Position numbers and translations under genes: made by a program. The notes beneath the pieces are model-generated. The model worked only from the letters and a program-made list of their open reading frames with translations. It was not told where the DNA came from and searched no databases. 64,000 nucleotides of DNA from Tundrisphaera sp051175315. Its GTDB lineage: Bacteria; Planctomycetota; Planctomycetia; Isosphaerales; Isosphaeraceae. The stretch spans positions 2,914,001-2,978,000 of the forward strand of contig NZ_CP195100.1 in the NCBI RefSeq assembly GCF_051175315.1, given 5' to 3'. Of the stretch, positions 50,889-59,540 are shown in pieces (positions within the stretch are counted from its first letter, which is position 1; each line of letters begins with the position of its first letter).

Positions 50889-51932
50889 ATGAGAGTTCGA
50901 CCGTTCGCGCCGTTCGCCATGATGGGCCTGATGATCGGGCTGGCCTGCGCCGAGCCGACCCCGCCCCAGGCCGCCAAGGCGGCCCCCGCCGACGAGAAGT
51001 CGGCCAAGGCCCTTCTGAAGCAGGCGATGGAGGCCGCCGACAACAACGACATGACCAAGGGGATCGCCCTGGCCGAGAAGGCCGTGGCGGCGTCCCCCTC
51101 GGATCGCGAGTCGCTGTTCATCCTGGGCGCGATGACCCAGCTCCACGCCGACTCGGTCAAGGACAAGGCGGGGCGGATCGCCCTGTTCCGCCGCTCGTCC
51201 GAGGTGCTCCACAAGCTCGCCGACGTGTACAAGGACCTCAAGCCGCAGGAGCAGATGTTCCTGGCCCGGTCCACCTACGGCGAAGCCCGCGCCGCGGCCC
51301 TGGAAGGCAAGCCCAAGGAGGCCGTCGCCCTGATCAAGAAGCTGGTCGACGACGGGCTGGACGACGCGGACATGATCGACGGCGAATCGGACTTCGAGTC
51401 GATCCGCGGCCTGCCCGAGTACGCCGAGCTGAAGGCCGGCCTGCTCAAGGCGATGAAGGAGAGCGTCGCCAAGGAGCTGGCCGAGTCCAAGTCCTACCCA
51501 TTCGACTTCTCGCTGCTCGACATGGACGACAAGCCGGTCAAGCTGGCCGACTACAAGGGCAAGGTCACGATCGTCGACGTGTGGGGCACCTGGTGCCCGC
51601 CGTGCCGCAAGGAGATCCCCCACTTCGTCGAGCTGTACAAGGATCTGCACGACAAGGGGCTGGAGATCGTCGGGATCAACTGCAACGAGGGGGACGACAA
51701 GGCCGAGGCCAAGAAGACCGTCAAGGCCTTCATCGCCGAGCAGAAGATCCCCTACAAGTGCGTGCTCAACGACGAGAAGACCGAGAGCAAGATCCCGGAC
51801 TTCCAGGGCTACCCCACCACCCTGTTCCTGGACCGGACCGGCAAGGTCCGCCTGACCCTGGTGGGCTACACCGCCAAGCCCAAGCTGGACGCCATCATCG
51901 GCGCCCTGATGGCCGAGCCGGCCGCCAACTGA
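50889..51932 (+). CDS. Secreted TPR plus TlpA-type thioredoxin
   Basis: A 347-residue protein. The signal peptide (residues 1-21, GLACAEPT) is followed by a helical TPR-like part (about 35-190, with LAEKAVAASPSDRESLFILGA) and a C-terminal thioredoxin domain (about 205-345). The active site is WGTWCPPCRKE, a CPPC motif of TlpA/ResA type, and the cis-Pro loop is YPTTLFLDRTGK. It probably reduces disulfides in the periplasm or acts in cytochrome/redox maturation. GGAG 8 nt upstream favours the ATG at 50889 over the one at 50877. A strong hairpin follows the gene. Confidence 0.9.
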   Translation: MRVRPFAPFAMMGLMIGLACAEPTPPQAAKAAPADEKSAKALLKQAMEAADNNDMTKGIALAEKAVAASPSDRESLFILGAMTQLHADSVKDKAGRIALFRRSSEVLHKLADVYKDLKPQEQMFLARSTYGEARAAALEGKPKEAVALIKKLVDDGLDDADMIDGESDFESIRGLPEYAELKAGLLKAMKESVAKELAESKSYPFDFSLLDMDDKPVKLADYKGKVTIVDVWGTWCPPCRKEIPHFVELYKDLHDKGLEIVGINCNEGDDKAEAKKTVKAFIAEQKIPYKCVLNDEKTESKIPDFQGYPTTLFLDRTGKVRLTLVGYTAKPKLDAIIGALMAEPAAN

Positions 51933-51947
51933 GCCCCCGCCCGGGCC

Positions 51948-52009
51948 GCCCCGCCGGATCGCATCCGGCGGGGCGCAGGGTCGGATTGACGATCCGCGGG
52001 GCTTTTTTT
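51948..52009 (+). terminator. Strong hairpin with distal T-run, probable terminator
   Basis: A perfect 12-bp stem GCCCCGCCGGAT / ATCCGGCGGGGC (51948-51959 and 51963-51974) with a 3-nt loop lies 16 nt after the thioredoxin stop codon. A smaller hairpin (CGGAT / ATCCG) and GCGGGGC then lead into seven T residues (52003-52009). The T-run is about 30 nt from the main stem, so it may be two stacked elements. Confidence 0.65.
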
Positions 52010-52057
52010 AAAGTCCCCGATCATCCGGGACGATGGACGTCCCCCGAGCTTGAAAAC

Positions 52058-52612
52058 ATGGAGGGGGCCTTGAACAGGCGATGGATCGCCCAGAGGCTGG
52101 GAATCTCCGCATTCCTGGCCATGCATCTCGCCGCGCTGGCCATCTACAACATGCCGGCCTGCGCCCTCCGGGCGCGGCTGTTCCCCTACGCCTCGACCTA
52201 CCTGATCCCGCTCGGGCTCTGGCAGAACTGGGGGATGTTCGCCCCGAACCCCGCGGCCTGCGAGATGACCGTGGAGGCCATCACGCTGGACGCCAAGGGG
52301 ATCCAGCGGACCTTCGCCTTCCCCAAGATGGCGGACTTCTCGATCCTCCGCGCCGCCCCCCGGGTCCGGCACTCGAAGTACGCATCGAACATCGGCGATG
52401 ATGAGAACGTGGCGATCCGCGAATGTGCGGCCCGGCACGTGATCCGCCAGCTCCACATCCCCGAGGACGCCTACCCGGTCGAGGTCGAGCTGTACTACCA
52501 GGTGCGCGAGACGCCGAAGCTGGGCGAGGGCCCGCTCGACCCGATGAAGCCGACCGTCCCGCACACCCTCAAGAGCTACCGATTCGCCAGCGCCGAGGAC
52601 ATCCGCTCATGA
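52058..52612 (+). CDS. HTTM-partner membrane-anchored protein (MFAPNP motif)
   Basis: A 184-residue protein with one N-terminal transmembrane helix (about residues 13-32) and the short LWQNWGMFAPNPAACEM segment. That segment is typical of the protein coded next to HTTM/vitamin K-dependent carboxylase-like membrane proteins. The remainder is beta-rich and extracytoplasmic (VEVELYYQVRETPKLG). The stop overlaps the start of the HTTM gene by 4 nt (ATGA), so the pair is co-translated. The TTG at about 52070 is an alternative start. Confidence 0.83.
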   Translation: MEGALNRRWIAQRLGISAFLAMHLAALAIYNMPACALRARLFPYASTYLIPLGLWQNWGMFAPNPAACEMTVEAITLDAKGIQRTFAFPKMADFSILRAAPRVRHSKYASNIGDDENVAIRECAARHVIRQLHIPEDAYPVEVELYYQVRETPKLGEGPLDPMKPTVPHTLKSYRFASAEDIRS

Positions 52613-53664
52613 ACCCGATCCGCGCCTGGAATGCGTTCTGGTTCCGGCCGACCTCGGCGAAGCCGCTGGCGGCGATCCGGATTTTGTTCGGCCTGCTGGT
52701 GCTGTGCAACCTGGCCTTCATCTCCGTGGACCTCGACTACTGGTTCACCGACACCGGGCTGCTCCAGGGGTCGGAGTCGAAGTTCGTGGCCGGCCCGCTG
52801 CGGCAGTCGCCGTTCCAGTACTGGCAGGACCCGACCACGGTGCGGGCGGGCTTCGCCGTCGTCGCGGCGATCGCGGCGGCCTACACGGTCGGCTGGCGGA
52901 CCCGGACGATGGGCGTCCTGCTCTACCTGGGGCTGGTCTCGATCCACCACCGCAACGTGGTGACCAGCAGCGGGGCCGACGTCCTGCTGATCACCTTCGC
53001 CTTCAACCTGATGCTGGCCCCCGCCGGCGCCGCGTGGTCGCTCGACGCCCGCAAGCGGGACCGGCTCCGGGGCACCCTGGCCGAACCCCTGATCATCCCC
53101 TGGGCCCAGCGGCTGATCCAGGTGCAGATCAGCCTGATCTACACGGTCGCCTCGGTGCTCAAGGCCCACGGCGTGAACTGGCTCAACGGGTCGGCCCTGC
53201 ACCTGGTGCTGAACAACGCCGAGGTCCGCCGGTTCGACTTCAGCTTCCTGACCCAGTACCCCGAGCTGATCAACCTGATGACCTACTCGGCCCTGGCCAT
53301 CGAGTTCGGCCTGGCCATCGTCATCTGGTTCCGAGCCGCGAGGCCCTGGATCCTGCTCGCCGGCGTGGCGCTGCACACCGGGATCTTCTTCACGATCAAC
53401 ATCCCGATCTTCGGCGAGCTGATGATGGTCGGCTACCTGGCCTTCCTCACGCCCGAGGAATTCAATCACATGATGGCCTGCCTGGACGTCCGCCGCTGGT
53501 TCCGCCGGGCCCCCGCGCCGGCGGCCGCCATCGCGGCGAGCCCGCCGGCCGTCCTGCCGATCGACGCGCGGGCCGACGGCCCGTCCGAGTTCTGGGGCCC
53601 GCACCAGGTCGACACCGCCTGGGGCGCCGCGTCGGAGCCGGAGTTCGCCGACGCCGAGGCGTGA
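52609..53664 (+). CDS. HTTM-domain membrane protein (vitamin K-dependent gamma-carboxylase-like)
   Basis: A 351-residue integral membrane protein with six to seven membrane segments, belonging to the HTTM group (horizontally transferred transmembrane domain), whose founding member is the gamma-glutamyl carboxylase. Visible family features are RILFGLLVLCNLAF, TDTGLLQGSESKF, and VSIHHRNVVTSSGADVLL with the conserved HHR and Asp, then VQISLIYTVASVLKAHGVNWLNGSALH. The lumenal catalytic domain of the eukaryotic enzyme is missing. Bacterial HTTM proteins are mostly of unknown role. A cytoplasmic Pro/Ala-rich tail ends the protein. It overlaps the upstream MFAPNP partner. Confidence 0.88.
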   Translation: MNPIRAWNAFWFRPTSAKPLAAIRILFGLLVLCNLAFISVDLDYWFTDTGLLQGSESKFVAGPLRQSPFQYWQDPTTVRAGFAVVAAIAAAYTVGWRTRTMGVLLYLGLVSIHHRNVVTSSGADVLLITFAFNLMLAPAGAAWSLDARKRDRLRGTLAEPLIIPWAQRLIQVQISLIYTVASVLKAHGVNWLNGSALHLVLNNAEVRRFDFSFLTQYPELINLMTYSALAIEFGLAIVIWFRAARPWILLAGVALHTGIFFTINIPIFGELMMVGYLAFLTPEEFNHMMACLDVRRWFRRAPAPAAAIAASPPAVLPIDARADGPSEFWGPHQVDTAWGAASEPEFADAEA

Positions 53665-53787
53665 CCTCTCCCCCGAGCATTGATGCACCGCGGCCCCGCC
53701 GACCCGAATCCCGGGGGGGCGGGGCTTCGGCGTGGGGGTTGCAAGGAGGGGCGGGCCTGGACCCCACCCCTCCCCGGGAGCCACCCC

Positions 53788-54435
53788 ATGATCGCCAAGA
53801 ACGCCGACCTGCACGGCAACGTCCCTGACACGGCCAAGGTCGCCCTGCTCCTGATCGACACGATCAACGACCTGGAGTTCCCCGATGGGGAGCAGCTCCT
53901 CCGGCAGGCCCTGCCGATGGCCGATCGGATCGCCGAGCTGAAGCGCCGGGCCGGAGCCGCCGGCATCCCGGTGGTCTATGCCAACGACAACTTCGGCCGC
54001 TGGCAGTCCAACTTCCACCACCTGATCGAGCACTGCGCGGGCGACGTGCGCGGCCGTCCGGTCGTCGAGAAGCTCCGGCCCGGCGAGCAGGACTACTTCG
54101 TCCTCAAGCCCAAGCATTCCGCGTTCTTCTCGACCACGCTGGACATCCTCCTGGATTACCTCCAGGTGGATACGCTGATCCTGACCGGCATGGCGGGCAA
54201 CATCTGCGTGCTGTTCACGGCCAACGACGCCTATATGCGCGACTTCCGGCTGGTCGTGCCCGGCGACTGCATCGCCTCGAACACCGAGGAGGACAACCGG
54301 TACGCCCTCCGGCAGATGGAGACGATCCTCAAGGCCGACGTCCGGTCCTCGGCCGAACTCGACCTCGAAGCCCTCAAGGGGGAGGCCCGCGACCTGGCCG
54401 GGTGCGAGCCGAAGGGGGGCCGCGGCGGGGGGTGA
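53788..54435 (+). CDS. Isochorismatase-family cysteine hydrolase
   Basis: A 215-residue cytoplasmic hydrolase of the isochorismatase/nicotinamidase superfamily. The triad is present: Asp in LLLIDTINDLEF, Lys in VLKPKHSAFF and the nucleophile Cys in GMAGNICVLFTA. The cis-peptide GMAGN precedes it. The substrate is an amide or enol ether of unknown type; none of the neighbours suggest nicotinamide or siderophore metabolism. The C-terminus ends in a Gly-rich tail. It is convergent with the M28 peptidase (28 nt apart). Confidence 0.88.
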   Translation: MIAKNADLHGNVPDTAKVALLLIDTINDLEFPDGEQLLRQALPMADRIAELKRRAGAAGIPVVYANDNFGRWQSNFHHLIEHCAGDVRGRPVVEKLRPGEQDYFVLKPKHSAFFSTTLDILLDYLQVDTLILTGMAGNICVLFTANDAYMRDFRLVVPGDCIASNTEEDNRYALRQMETILKADVRSSAELDLEALKGEARDLAGCEPKGGRGGG

Positions 54436-54463
54436 TCCCGCCGCGGCCGGTGGGTCGTCGCGG

Positions 54464-56320
54464 TCAGTTGCCGCCGGCCGCCGCCGGCGTGGCCGGGGCG
54501 GGCGACGGGCTGGGGGAAGGGGCCTGCCCAGGGGCTGGCTTGCGGGGGATCTTCTCGTCGCGGTTGGCGGTGTTCAGGACGAAGGCGGCCATGATCGCCG
54601 ACGCCTGCTTCATGTCATCGGCCTGGATCCGGTCGAAGACGTCCTGGTTGGAGTGGTGGGTCCGCGAGTCGTACTCGACCACGTCCTGGATGAACTGGAA
54701 GCCGGGCAGGCCGATCCCGTCGAACGACTGGTGGTCGGTCCCGCCGGTGTTGGCGATCGTGACCGTCGCCGCCCCCATCTCCCGGAACGGGTTGAGCCAG
54801 GGGTGGAACACCGACCGGGCCGCCTCGTTCCCCTGGAGGTAGATGCCCCGGATCTTGCCGGTGCCGTTGTCGAGGTTGTAGTAGGCAGAGAACTTCTCAT
54901 ACTCGGGCTTCGTGGTGAGCTTTGCCATCCGGGCGTTGCCCAGCGCCTCGGCGGCCGGGGAGGCGTTGCCGAGCTGGCCGAAGTGCTCGCGGACGTAGGC
55001 CTTCGATCCCAGCAGGCCCTGCTCCTCGCCGGTCCAGAGCGCGACGCGGATCGTCCGGCGCGGCTTGAGGTCCAGCGCCTTGATGATCCGGACGGCTTCC
55101 ATCGCCACGGCCACGCCGGCGGCGTTGTCGGTTGCCCCGGTGCCGCTGTGCCAGGAATCCATGTGCCCACCGAGCATGACGACCTCATCCTTGAGGTCGG
55201 TCCCGGGGATCTCGGCCACGGTGTTATAGACCTTGGCGTCGTCCCCCTCGTGGAACTGCACCGCGAGGTCGACGGTCATCTTGAGCGACTCGCCCTGGCG
55301 GATCATCCGCAGGAGGCGGTTGTAGTGCTCCTTGCTGACGGCGATCTGGGGGAGGATCCTGGGGGCATCCTTGTCCCAGGCCGAGACCCGACGCGCGGGC
55401 GGCTCGCCGGGGCCGGGCAACGGGCCGGAGGGCACGCTCGCCTGGGCGACGAACAGGGTGCCGCCATCCCCCTGGGCGCTGCCGTCGAGGATCGCGGCGG
55501 CCCCCTCCTCCATCGCGAAGGTCGTCTTCCTCCGCTGGAGCTGCAGGGCGGCCCGCTGCTCGGGGCTCATCCCGCCCCGGCCGCCCGTCGGCGCCGGCGT
55601 GGGGGCGGGGGTCGGCGCGGTGCCGGGGGCAGGGGGCGGGGTGCGGCGAGGCCGGCGGGTGTTCACGTCCGGGGCGTTGGCCAGGACCAGCAGCTCGGAG
55701 TCGTTGATCCGGGTGGCCAGTGGCTCGAACCGGGCGGGCACGTCGCGCACCGGGCCGAGCAGGACGAACGCCCCCTTGAGCTTCCCCTTGAGCTTGTCGA
55801 GGTCGGCCTCGGTCTTCACCGAGTCCAGGTCCACCACGTCGCCCGTGACCGGGCCGTCGGTGCCCGGCGACCAGGCGCGGGGGAAGGCGATCAGCGGGAT
55901 GCACTGGGGCTCGACCACCTGGATCGAGAACCGCTTGAGCGTCCATCCCTTGCCGAACTCGCCCCACGGCTCCAGCTTGGCGTTCTCCAGGCCCCAGGCG
56001 GCGAGCTTGTCGCGGGTCCACTCGTTGGCCCGCTTGGCGCCGGGGGAGGCCGTCAGGCGGGGGCCGATCACGTCGGTCAGGTAGCCCAGGGTCGCCATGA
56101 CCTGGGACCTCTTCTCCGCTTCCTCCTTGATCCGCTCGATCGGGTCGGCGGGGCGCTTCGCCGGCACGGCCTCCTTGGCCTGCGCCACGGCCTCCTTGGC
56201 CGAAGGCTCGGCGGGAGGGGTGGTCGGGGGCGGCTGCTGGGCGCGAGAGGCGACGCCCGATCCGATCAGGACGACGGCCATCAGCATCGGGCAGGACAAC
56301 GAGAGGACACGGCCGGGCAT
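54464..56320 (-). CDS. Secreted M28-family zinc aminopeptidase
   Basis: A 618-residue protein with a signal peptide (residues 1-27, SRAQQ). The N-terminal part (about 60-340) holds a helical segment and a PA-domain-like insert with a Pro/Ala/Thr-rich loop (about 232-258). The C-terminal peptidase domain (about 370-590) has the co-catalytic zinc ligands: His in GGHMDSW, Asp in GATDNAAG, Glu-Glu in TGEEQG, Asp in YNLDNGTG and His in SRTHHSN. All ligands are present, so it should be active on peptides outside the cell. It ends in a Pro/Ala/Ser tail. The monocistronic gene has an A/T-rich -10-like TATGAT near plus 56417-56422 on the minus strand. Confidence 0.92.
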   Translation of the reverse strand: MPGRVLSLSCPMLMAVVLIGSGVASRAQQPPPTTPPAEPSAKEAVAQAKEAVPAKRPADPIERIKEEAEKRSQVMATLGYLTDVIGPRLTASPGAKRANEWTRDKLAAWGLENAKLEPWGEFGKGWTLKRFSIQVVEPQCIPLIAFPRAWSPGTDGPVTGDVVDLDSVKTEADLDKLKGKLKGAFVLLGPVRDVPARFEPLATRINDSELLVLANAPDVNTRRPRRTPPPAPGTAPTPAPTPAPTGGRGGMSPEQRAALQLQRRKTTFAMEEGAAAILDGSAQGDGGTLFVAQASVPSGPLPGPGEPPARRVSAWDKDAPRILPQIAVSKEHYNRLLRMIRQGESLKMTVDLAVQFHEGDDAKVYNTVAEIPGTDLKDEVVMLGGHMDSWHSGTGATDNAAGVAVAMEAVRIIKALDLKPRRTIRVALWTGEEQGLLGSKAYVREHFGQLGNASPAAEALGNARMAKLTTKPEYEKFSAYYNLDNGTGKIRGIYLQGNEAARSVFHPWLNPFREMGAATVTIANTGGTDHQSFDGIGLPGFQFIQDVVEYDSRTHHSNQDVFDRIQADDMKQASAIMAAFVLNTANRDEKIPRKPAPGQAPSPSPSPAPATPAAAGGN

Positions 56321-56555
56321 GGTCGGAGACTCCGGGTGGCGGGATCGGCGGATGGGATGGCCGTGCAGAGGGCATCGGGTCGGGGAAGAACTCCCGACGG
56401 ACGAGGGCCGACGTCGATCATAACCCGCCCATCCCGGGGAATCACCCGCCCAGGTTGCCGACCCGCCGCTTTTCCCGGCCTTCGAAACGGCCGAAGGCCG
56501 GGAGGATCGATCCCCCCGGCCCCCGTCGTCGATGATCCGCGAAAGTGAGCGGGCC

Positions 56556-57059
56556 TCAGGACTTGCTGGTCGCGTTGCGGACCGTGTGGTCGACCCGGTC
56601 CCAGGCGTCGCGGGCGGCGTGCTTGGCGTGATCCCAGGTCAGGCTGGACGAACCCTTGCGGCTGTCCCAGTCGCGGCCCAGGTCGCCCTCGACCTCGTCG
56701 AAGGACTTGTCCGCATGAATCCCGCGCGACTCCCACCCATACTGGTAGGCGGGGCGATAGTGGTCGTAGCTGGTGCCGGCCTGGGCATACGGCCGTTCGC
56801 GATGGGCATCCCGCCAGTAGGCGTCCTCGGTGGTCGGGTCGATCGATTCGGCCACGCCCTTGCCGGCGAGCCCGCCCGCCACGGCACCGACGACGGCACC
56901 CACCGCCGCGCCCACCGGGCCGGCGGCCATCCCGCCCACGGCCCCGGCCGCGGCGCCGGCCCCGGCCGCACCCAGGCCGGTCCCCACGGGATGCGCGCCC
57001 GGCTCTCCGGTGATCGGGTCGCGATTGGCGTCAGGGGCGGTCTTCTTGGCGTCGGACAT
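56556..57059 (-). CDS. Glycine-zipper protein of unknown function
   Basis: A 167-residue protein. Residues about 26-68 form a glycine/alanine zipper (GLGAAGAGAAAGAVGGMAAG, GAVVGAVAGGLAGKG) that could insert in or pack against a membrane. The N-terminus is polar (ITGEPGAHPVG). The C-terminal half is charged and aromatic (YWRDAHRERPYAQAG, SFDEVEGDLGRDW), similar to the many stress-associated proteins of this layout in soil bacteria. No catalytic function. It is placed alone, 145 nt before the mfnB end. Confidence 0.8.
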   Translation of the reverse strand: MSDAKKTAPDANRDPITGEPGAHPVGTGLGAAGAGAAAGAVGGMAAGPVGAAVGAVVGAVAGGLAGKGVAESIDPTTEDAYWRDAHRERPYAQAGTSYDHYRPAYQYGWESRGIHADKSFDEVEGDLGRDWDSRKGSSSLTWDHAKHAARDAWDRVDHTVRNATSKS

Positions 57060-57203
57060 GATCGGTATCTCCCGGGCTGGTGTGTGGGGCGAAAGGACTG
57101 ACTGATGAATATGACAAAGCAAACCAAGTGCCGTGCCCACCAATCCGTCGCCCGGATTTTTCCGACACCATGGCGCGGGACGCCCGACCACCCCCCGTCT
57201 CGA

Positions 57204-57908
57204 TCATTTGAATGGATATGGAGATCTGGAAACGGTCCCGCCGACGGCGCGTGCCAGCTCGGCGACGCGGCGGGCATCCACGACGCCCCGCCGATCCCCC
57301 CCGACGCAGGCCGCCCCCCGGACCGCGAACAGGTCGGGCTGGAGCGGGGCCAGCCGGGCGATGGCCGCCAGGTCGAGCCGGCCGGCCAGCGCGACGAATC
57401 GGCCCCCGGACCGGGCCCGCTCCGCCCAGGCGATCCATCCCGGCGAGGCGTCGAGCGACCCCGGTCGGGACTTGTCCCAGGTGTCCACCAGCACGCCGAC
57501 CACCTCGGGCGCATCCAGGGCGGCCTCCAGGATCCGATCGGGACGGGGCGAGCGGGCGATTTCCCAGTCGGAGTAGGCGACCGCCACCCAGCGCGGCCCG
57601 TCGGGGTCGGAACCCCGGATCTCGGCCCAGGCTGCCTCCCAGTCCGGGCCGGAGCCGGCGAGCCCGAGCTTGCGGAAGGCGATCCCCTCGCCGTGCGCGC
57701 GGTCGAGCCGCCATTCGCCCAGCTCGCCCAGGGCCATGCTGACCGGGATCGCCGCGGGGACGGCCGACCGGATCGCCCGGATCGCCGGGGCGGGGGCCCG
57801 TCCCAGCGGCCCGAGGTCGGGCTCCTTCACGTCGATCACGCTCGCGCCGCCCGCGACGGCGGCCCGCGCCTCCTCGGCCGAGCGGACGCTGACCAGCAAG
57901 CCCGCCAT
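57204..57908 (-). CDS. mfnB: (5-formylfuran-3-yl)methyl phosphate synthase MfnB
   Basis: A 234-residue TIM-barrel enzyme. It condenses two glyceraldehyde 3-phosphate molecules to the furan precursor of methanofuran. The start LLVSVRSAEEARAAVAGGAS and VIDVKEPDLGPLG are family hallmarks, with Lys28 in DVKEP as the likely Schiff-base residue. Planctomycetes carry the tetrahydromethanopterin/methanofuran-linked formaldehyde pathway, and this gene fits it, although no other C1 gene is in the window. It is 3 nt downstream of the exonuclease-WYL gene, so the two are probably co-transcribed. Confidence 0.9.
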   Translation of the reverse strand: MAGLLVSVRSAEEARAAVAGGASVIDVKEPDLGPLGRAPAPAIRAIRSAVPAAIPVSMALGELGEWRLDRAHGEGIAFRKLGLAGSGPDWEAAWAEIRGSDPDGPRWVAVAYSDWEIARSPRPDRILEAALDAPEVVGVLVDTWDKSRPGSLDASPGWIAWAERARSGGRFVALAGRLDLAAIARLAPLQPDLFAVRGAACVGGDRRGVVDARRVAELARAVGGTVSRSPYPFK

Positions 57909-57911
57909 GAA

Positions 57912-58748
57912 CTAACCTCCCAGCCCGGCATCGCCGCCGGCGATCCGATCGATGATGTCGAAGCGGCGGACCCGATCGAGGCGGAACTCCTTCTCGCGAT
58001 CGTCGAGATGGCAGACCGCGACCAGGTAGGCGACCCCGCCGCGATGGGCGAATCCCCGGGGCGTGACCAGGCGAGGCCCCGGCCCGCGCGAGCCGCCTTC
58101 GTACACGATCCGGAGATCCTGGACCCGCTCGATCGCCCCGGCCACGCCCGTCCAGCTTTCGGGCGCCGGGGGCGGCAGCCGGCCGTCGAAGATCGGGTAG
58201 GCCAGGGGGGGCTCCCCGGCCGGGTCGCCGTCGCGGAGCGCCCGCCAGAGGCCGAGGACGCGGCGGGCATCGGCCAGGGCCCGGTGGGGGCCGCTCGGGT
58301 CGAGCCCGAACCGCGTGGCCAGGCTCCCGAGCTTGTAGCTCGACAGGGCAGGCCAGCGGTCGCGCGACCAGGCCAGGGTGTCCACGACCGAGTGGCCGGG
58401 CAGGGGGAGGCCGAGCCGGATCAGCTCCCGGCCCAGGAAGCCGGCGTCCAGGGTCGCCCCGTGGGCCAGCAGCCGCGTCCGGAGCGGGTCGCCAAGGAAG
58501 GCGACGAACGCCGGCAGGACGACCTCGGCGCCGGGCGCCTCGGCCAGCACCTCGTCGCCGATCCCGTGGATGGCCCGCGCCGCCGGGCTCGACGGCCGGC
58601 CGGGGTTGATCAGCGACGCGAACGCGGCCAGCTCGACGCCGGCCGCGTCGAATCGGACGGCGCCGACCTCGACGATCCGATCGTCGGCCGGGGACAGGCC
58701 GGTCATCTCCAGGTCGAACGCCACGAACTCCGCCGCCGGTCCGGCCAC
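57912..58748 (-). CDS. DEDDh 3'-5' exonuclease fused to a WYL domain
   Basis: A 278-residue two-domain protein. The N-terminal part (about 8-170) is a DnaQ/DEDDh exonuclease with exo I FDLEMTGLSP (Asp, Glu), exo II HGATLDAGFLGREL (Asp) and exo III HRALADARRVL (His and Asp). After a linker, residues about 205-270 match a WYL-type domain (RIVYEGGSRGPG, LVTPRGFAHRGGVAYLVAV, FRLDRVRRFDII), a ligand- or nucleic-acid-binding fold often in regulators. The GTG at 58748 is preferred because GAGGGG lies 7 nt upstream; a GTG at 58763 is an alternative. It may be a nucleic-acid-regulated nuclease (inference). mfnB follows 3 nt later. Confidence 0.85.
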   Translation of the reverse strand: MAGPAAEFVAFDLEMTGLSPADDRIVEVGAVRFDAAGVELAAFASLINPGRPSSPAARAIHGIGDEVLAEAPGAEVVLPAFVAFLGDPLRTRLLAHGATLDAGFLGRELIRLGLPLPGHSVVDTLAWSRDRWPALSSYKLGSLATRFGLDPSGPHRALADARRVLGLWRALRDGDPAGEPPLAYPIFDGRLPPPAPESWTGVAGAIERVQDLRIVYEGGSRGPGPRLVTPRGFAHRGGVAYLVAVCHLDDREKEFRLDRVRRFDIIDRIAGGDAGLGG

Positions 58749-58910
58749 CGTTTCGCCCCTCACCCCGCGATTCCGGTCGGCGGTCGGCCCGCCGATCCGA
58801 CCTCATTATCGGGGGCCGGGCCGGGCGCGGATAGCCCGACCGGAACCGGCGTCCTCCTCCTGCGCCCGATTGGCTCGCGGATCGGCCCGATGCCGGCCGA
58901 TTTTCCCGAC

Positions 58911-59480
58911 ATGTGCCCCACGCCCCCGCGATCGCGACGCCTGGTGCTGGCCGCCCTCCTCGCGGGTGCGGGCCTGAGCTGCACCGCGCATCGGCCGGCC
59001 CCGCTGCCTTCCGCGCCCCGGGTCTCGCTCCCGGATTCGCCCGCCCCCGACGATGGGGACGTGGTCGAGGCGCTGGTGGCGGCCCACGCCGCCGAACGGG
59101 CCCGGAAGCGGCTGCCTCCGCTGGTGCTCAACCCCGAGCTGGAGGAGGCGGCGCGGGGCCACGCCCGGGAGATGGCCTCGCGGCGGAAGATGAGCCACAC
59201 CGGGGCCGATCGGTCGTCCCCGTTCGACCGGATGTCCCGGGTCGGCTATCGCTACACCCGGGCGGCGGAGAACGTGGCGGCCGGCCAGCGCGACGTCGCC
59301 GAGGTCATGTCGTCCTGGATGCACAGCCCCGGCCACCGCCGGAACATCCTGGGCGACTACGCCGAGATCGGCGTGGCCCGCGCAGTCGCCACGGACGGCA
59401 CAGCCTATTGGTGCGCCACGTTCGGCACGCCTTCCTCGGCACGATCTCCGGCAAGCGCCTCAGCCGTGGGGTATCCTTGA
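58911..59480 (+). CDS. CAP-domain (SCP/PR-1-like) lipoprotein
   Basis: A 189-residue predicted lipoprotein with a lipobox ending in Cys (GAGLSC, about residue 22-24) and a CAP/SCP domain (about 50-175). The domain carries NPELEEAARGHAREMA, MSHTGADRSSPFDRM, YTRAAENVAAGQ and SWMHSPGHRRNIL, which is the hallmark CAP motif. His in MSHTG and Glu/His in AENV and HSPGHR are the cleft residues. Bacterial CAP proteins are secreted and their activity is unknown. The start at 58911 is chosen; an ATG at 58890 is in frame. Confidence 0.9.
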   Translation: MCPTPPRSRRLVLAALLAGAGLSCTAHRPAPLPSAPRVSLPDSPAPDDGDVVEALVAAHAAERARKRLPPLVLNPELEEAARGHAREMASRRKMSHTGADRSSPFDRMSRVGYRYTRAAENVAAGQRDVAEVMSSWMHSPGHRRNILGDYAEIGVARAVATDGTAYWCATFGTPSSARSPASASAVGYP

Positions 59481-59540
59481 CCAGAGGCGATGATGCCCGG
59501 CCCGCTCGGGTCGGGCCCCGCCGGAAAGGATCGTCTGGTC

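Noticed and set aside
54653..56548. A 631-codon plus-strand frame opposite the M28 peptidase
   Set aside because: All zinc ligands lie on the minus strand; the plus frame is Arg/Gly/Val-rich filler.
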